From contig NZ_JACHZR010000003.1 of NCBI RefSeq assembly GCF_014193695.1, positions 62,001-126,000 on the forward strand: DNA of 64,000 nt, written 5' to 3'. The notes under the pieces were generated by a model. That model did not search any database. It was not told the DNA's origin and saw only the letters and a list, made by a program, of their open reading frames with translations. This document shows positions 60,555 to 64,000 of the stretch, one piece after another. The stretch is from Rhizobium sp. BK316. GTDB lineage: Bacteria; Pseudomonadota; Alphaproteobacteria; Rhizobiales; Rhizobiaceae. Positions within the stretch are counted from its first letter, which is position 1, and each line of letters opens with the position of its first letter. A program made the translations under genes and the position numbers.

Positions 60555-63500
60555 TCAGGCCGCGTTTTCCTCGGCGTCTGCATGTGCAGCCGGCACCTCC
60601 GCCGGCTTTTTGCGCCAGCGGCGCAGCACGACGTAGAAGACCGGCGTCAGGAACAGGCCGAAGATCGTTACCCCCAGCATGCCGGAGAACACGGCGGTGC
60701 CGAGCGACTGGCGCATTTCAGCACCGGGGCCGGTGGCGATGGCGAGCGGCAGAACGCCGAAGATGAAGGCGAAGGCCGTCATCAGGATCGGGCGCAGGCG
60801 AAGATGGCTTGCCTCGATTGCGGCATCCACGACGCTTTTCCCTTCTTCTTCTGCCTGTCTTGCAAACTCGACGATCAGGATGGCGTTCTTGGCAGCAAGA
60901 CCGATCAGCACGATCAAGCCGATCTGTGTCAGGACGTTGTTGTCCATTCCCCTGAGCCACACGCCAATCAATGCGGCAAGCACTGCGAGCGGAACGATGA
61001 GGATGATCGCCAGAGGCAGGACCCAGCTTTCATATTGTGCCGCAAGCGCAAGGAAGACGAAGATCACCGACAGGACGAAGATATAGATTGCGGTATTGCC
61101 GGTGTGGGTTTCCTGATAGGCAAGCTCAGTCCACTCGAAGCTCGTTCCCGGCGGCAGGATCTGCCCCGCCAGCGCTTCCATCTTCTTGATGGCGTCGCCG
61201 GTCGATGTGCCGGGCGTCGGGTTGCCCTGAATCGGCACCGAGACATACATGTTGTAGCGCTGGACAAGTGCCGGACCGCTGGAATCCTGGATATCCATCA
61301 GAGTGCCAAGCGGAACCAGCGCGCCGGTTGCCGATCGAACCTTCAGCGCGAGAATGTCGTCCCTCTCCATGCGATATTGCCGGTCAGCCTGGGCGCGAAC
61401 CTGGTAGACGCGCCCGAACGCATTGAAATCGTTCACATAGGCGACACCAAGGTTGATGGACAATGCGTTGAAGATATTGGGGATCGGCACGTTCAGGAAA
61501 CGTGCCTTGTCGCGGTCGATTGCAAGGAAATATTGCGGGCTTGCATCTGAGAATGTCGTAAAGACGCCGGTCAGTCCCGGGGTCGTTGCAGCGGCGCCCA
61601 TCATCTGGCGAGCGAGACCCAGGACACGCGTCATGTCAGAGCTCTCAAGATCCAAAATCTGCATCTTGAAGCCGCCCGAATTGCCGACGCCACGCACGGA
61701 TGGCGGCGGGATGGCAATGATGAAGGCTTCCTGGATGCTCTGAAGCTTGCCGTAGAGCTCGCCGATGATCTTGTTGGCGGTCTCGCCGCCTTCTTCACGT
61801 TCGGCAAAGGATTTGAACGGGACGAAGACGACGCCGGCATTCGAGGCATTGGTGAAGGTCGCCCCGCTGAAGCCGGCAAATTGCACGGCATTGCCGACGC
61901 CTGGCACCGTGCGGGCGATGTCACCCACCTGTTTGACGACGGCGTCGGTACGCGCCAGCGAGGCGCCGTCCGGAAGCTGGATGACGACGATCGCATAACC
62001 CTGGTCCATGGTCGGGATGAAGCCCGAGGGAACCTTCTGGCCCATGTACCAGGTCGCGCCCAGCAGGCCGGCGAAGACGACGAGCGAAGCGGTCAATCCG
62101 ACCCAGCTGCTGACCAGATGCCGGACGATCCAGGAATAGCCCAAGCTCATTCGATCGAAGCCGCGGTTGAAGCCATTTGCAAGACCGCTCCCCAACTGGG
62201 AGAAGATATTCTTGCGCTTGCTTTCATGATCATGGGTTTTGAGCAAGATGCCTGCGAGCGCAGGCGAAAGGGTCAGTGAATTCAATGCGGAAATTGCCGT
62301 GGTGACTGATATCGTCACCGCAAACTGTTTGTAGAACTGACCGGAAATCCCCGGAATGAAGGCCGTCGGCACGAACACTGCGATCAGCACCAGCGAGATG
62401 GCGACGACGGCGGTTCCGACTTCGTCCATCGTAACGTGCGCCGCCTGTTTCGGCGTCATGCCGCGCGCCAGGTTTCGCTCGACATTTTCCACCACTACGA
62501 TCGCATCGTCGACGACGATACCTATCGCCAGTACGAGGCCGAACAGGGTGAGCATGTTGAGCGAGAAGCCAAAGGCGAGCAGGACTGCGAAAGTGCCGAT
62601 CAGCGATACGGGGATGGCGATGATCGGAATGAGGGCGGTTCGCCAGGATTGCAGGAAAACGAGGACGACGATCGCCACGAGGATCGCCGCTTCAGCGATG
62701 GTCCTATAGACCTCGTAGATCGAATCCGCGATGAATTCGGTCGTGTCATAGACGATGCGATATTCCAGCCCCTGCGGGAAATTCTGAGACAGGTCCTTCA
62801 TGATGGCCTGGATCTGATGGGCGGTATCCAGTGCGTTGGTTCCCGGTCGAGCAAAGATGCCGAGGGCGACGGCCGGGTCATTATTGAGATAGCTGTTGGT
62901 GACGTAATCCTGTGCGCCAAGTTCGATGCGGGCGACATCCTGCAAGGCCACGAGCCGGCCGGTTGCTGTCGATTTTACAATGACATAGCGGAACTGCCGC
63001 ACGTCCGAGAAGCGTCCGTCCGTTCGTACCGTATATTCGAACGCATTCTTGCCGGTGACGGGCGGGGCGCCGATCTTGCCGCCAGATACTTGGACGTTCT
63101 GGTCTCTCAATGCGGCGACGACGTCATCGGATGTCATTCCGTAGGCAGAGAGCTTTTCCGGATCCAGCCAGATTCGCATCGAATACTGGCGCTCGCCGAA
63201 GAGCTGCACGTCGCCGACGCCGTCAAGGCGCACGAGAACGTCGCGTATGCGGTTGCGGGCGTAGTTCGAGACGTAGAGCTGGTCATAGCGGTGCGACGGC
63301 GACAGTAGATGCACCACCATCATCAGGTCAGGCGAGCTCTTGTCGGTGGTCACGCCGAGCCGCTGGACTTCATCGGGAAGGCGGGGCAGGGCGATGGAAA
63401 CGCGGTTCTGCACAAGCACCTGAACCTTGTCGAGATCGGTGCCGAGCTTGAAGGTGATCGTCAGCGACATGGCGCCATCGGCGCTGGAGTAGGAAGACAT

Positions 63501-63737
63501 GTAGAGCATGTCTTCGACGCCGTTGATCTGCTGTTCGAGCGGGGTCGAAACCGTGTCGGCGATCGTCTGCGGATCGGCGCCCGGATAGGAGGTGCGCACG
63601 ACGATGGTCGGCGGTGCGATCTCCGGATATTGGGAGACCGGCAATTGCGTGTAGGCAATGCTGCCGACGACGAGAAGAACAATGGAGATGACGGCCGCAA
63701 AGATCGGCCGGTCCACGAAGAAATGGGCAAATCTCAT
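60555..63737 (-). CDS. RND multidrug efflux permease (AcrB/MexB type)
   Basis: This 1060-residue inner-membrane proton antiporter starts FFVDRPIFAAVISIVLLVVG. Two large periplasmic regions separate twelve expected membrane segments. The proton-relay Asp pair is in GIVVDDAIVVVENVERN and the Lys in GLAAKNAILIVEFA. The length and full motif set fit an HAE-1 multidrug pump that works with a periplasmic adaptor and an outer-membrane channel. The start overlaps the stop of the adaptor gene as ATGA. No outer-membrane partner is in the window. Confidence 0.95.
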   Translation of the reverse strand: MRFAHFFVDRPIFAAVISIVLLVVGSIAYTQLPVSQYPEIAPPTIVVRTSYPGADPQTIADTVSTPLEQQINGVEDMLYMSSYSSADGAMSLTITFKLGTDLDKVQVLVQNRVSIALPRLPDEVQRLGVTTDKSSPDLMMVVHLLSPSHRYDQLYVSNYARNRIRDVLVRLDGVGDVQLFGERQYSMRIWLDPEKLSAYGMTSDDVVAALRDQNVQVSGGKIGAPPVTGKNAFEYTVRTDGRFSDVRQFRYVIVKSTATGRLVALQDVARIELGAQDYVTNSYLNNDPAVALGIFARPGTNALDTAHQIQAIMKDLSQNFPQGLEYRIVYDTTEFIADSIYEVYRTIAEAAILVAIVVLVFLQSWRTALIPIIAIPVSLIGTFAVLLAFGFSLNMLTLFGLVLAIGIVVDDAIVVVENVERNLARGMTPKQAAHVTMDEVGTAVVAISLVLIAVFVPTAFIPGISGQFYKQFAVTISVTTAISALNSLTLSPALAGILLKTHDHESKRKNIFSQLGSGLANGFNRGFDRMSLGYSWIVRHLVSSWVGLTASLVVFAGLLGATWYMGQKVPSGFIPTMDQGYAIVVIQLPDGASLARTDAVVKQVGDIARTVPGVGNAVQFAGFSGATFTNASNAGVVFVPFKSFAEREEGGETANKIIGELYGKLQSIQEAFIIAIPPPSVRGVGNSGGFKMQILDLESSDMTRVLGLARQMMGAAATTPGLTGVFTTFSDASPQYFLAIDRDKARFLNVPIPNIFNALSINLGVAYVNDFNAFGRVYQVRAQADRQYRMERDDILALKVRSATGALVPLGTLMDIQDSSGPALVQRYNMYVSVPIQGNPTPGTSTGDAIKKMEALAGQILPPGTSFEWTELAYQETHTGNTAIYIFVLSVIFVFLALAAQYESWVLPLAIILIVPLAVLAALIGVWLRGMDNNVLTQIGLIVLIGLAAKNAILIVEFARQAEEEGKSVVDAAIEASHLRLRPILMTAFAFIFGVLPLAIATGPGAEMRQSLGTAVFSGMLGVTIFGLFLTPVFYVVLRRWRKKPAEVPAAHADAEENAA

Positions 63738-64000
63738 TGGCTGCTCTCCGCACCGGCGGTTTCCGGCGGCGCGTCTGTCCGCTCCTTCGGCAGTTCGGTC
63801 ATCTGAGGTGTTACCTTTGCGCCGGGCCGGGCGCGTATCAGGCCGTTGACAATGATCGTCTCGGTGCCGTCGAGGCCTTCGCGAATGACGCGGTAGCCGT
63901 AGAGCCGCGGGCCGGGCCGGACGGGCTTGGTCGAAACCGTGCCGTCTGGTGCGACAACATAAACGACGCGCTCATTCTGGTCGGAACCGATTGCCTCGTC
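63734..64000 (-). CDS. C-terminal end of an RND periplasmic adaptor (cut by window edge)
   Basis: The last 88 residues of a membrane-fusion protein are present. RVVYVVAPDGTV, GYRVIREGLDGTETIIVNGL and the ending ARPGAKVTP are typical of the AcrA/MexA C-terminal domain. A polar tail ending AESSQ follows. The stop overlaps the permease start, so the pair is one operon. The N-terminal part and any regulator lie outside the window. Confidence 0.9.
   Translation of the reverse strand, partial: DEAIGSDQNERVVYVVAPDGTVSTKPVRPGPRLYGYRVIREGLDGTETIIVNGLIRARPGAKVTPQMTELPKERTDAPPETAGAESSQ

Noticed and set aside
1..64000. CRISPR arrays, tRNA/rRNA genes, insertion sequences, prophage, classic riboswitches
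   Set aside because: No spaced direct repeats, cloverleaf-type sequences, transposase-like products or known aptamer cores were recognised on reading both strands; this was a visual search only.

Overview
The window looks like a chromosome or chromid segment of a Rhizobium-type alphaproteobacterium. The clues are GC-rich coding with strong GC3 bias, many ABC importers, GTG starts preceded by GAGG-type ribosome sites, FixJ-type two-component genes, a PPK2 polyphosphate kinase and LacI/GntR/LysR-controlled sugar-acid genes. No rRNA, tRNA, CRISPR array, phage gene or insertion sequence was seen. The species cannot be fixed from the sequence alone.

Layout. 1-1.6 kb: the tail of an unrecognised gene, a terminator, and a MurA-family enolpyruvyl transferase whose catalytic Cys is Asp. 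1.6-6.2 kb (minus): a complete branched-chain amino acid importer (livK-H-M-G-F). 6.5-7.4 kb: ppk2. 7.5-13.7 kb: a polyamine-type ABC importer (minus), divergent from a GntR/FCD regulator and uxuA (mannonate dehydratase). 13.8-14.6 kb: a GFA-family protein, a broken LuxR-type remnant and a small hypothetical gene beside an AT-rich 24-bp inverted repeat. 14.7-17.4 kb (minus): a sensor kinase, a FixJ-type regulator and a free receiver. 17.4-17.9 kb: an intergenic region with a likely three-hairpin small RNA.

17.9-31.3 kb (plus): a tight 11-gene run. It holds an aldo/keto reductase, a Fae homologue (formaldehyde-activating enzyme family), a GabD-type dehydrogenase, a LysR regulator, a Dpp-type importer, an AldA-like dehydrogenase, an enolase-superfamily dehydratase-like protein and a GMC oxidoreductase. 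I know of no described pathway with this gene set, so it is one of two candidates for an undescribed system. 31.4-36.9 kb: a cupin, a LacI regulator and a polar amino acid importer operon with an embedded Ntn-hydrolase asparaginase, with a perfect LacI-type operator on the operon promoter. 37.1-42.7 kb (plus): a CMD-like protein plus a second Dpp/Opp importer.

54.8-42.7 kb (minus): the second candidate. It is a LacI-flanked unit with a 641-residue Opp-type binding protein, a GHL6-like glycoside hydrolase, two permeases, a fused double ATPase, Hyi, GlxR and a GH42 enzyme. Both hydrolases lack signal peptides, so the likely scheme is import of an oligosaccharide, cytoplasmic cleavage, and flow of a C3/C4 product through Hyi and GlxR. 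A second Hyi-like isomerase and an SDR follow LacI. 57.9-64 kb: an Rrf2 regulator, an SfnB/DszC-like flavin monooxygenase, a metallophosphatase, and an RND efflux pump with the C-terminal end of its adaptor at the window edge.

A pattern across the window: each of the five binding-protein genes that precedes other genes of its importer operon is followed by a perfect GC-rich inverted repeat without a T-run. This fits 3'-end stabilisation that would keep binding-protein mRNA in excess.
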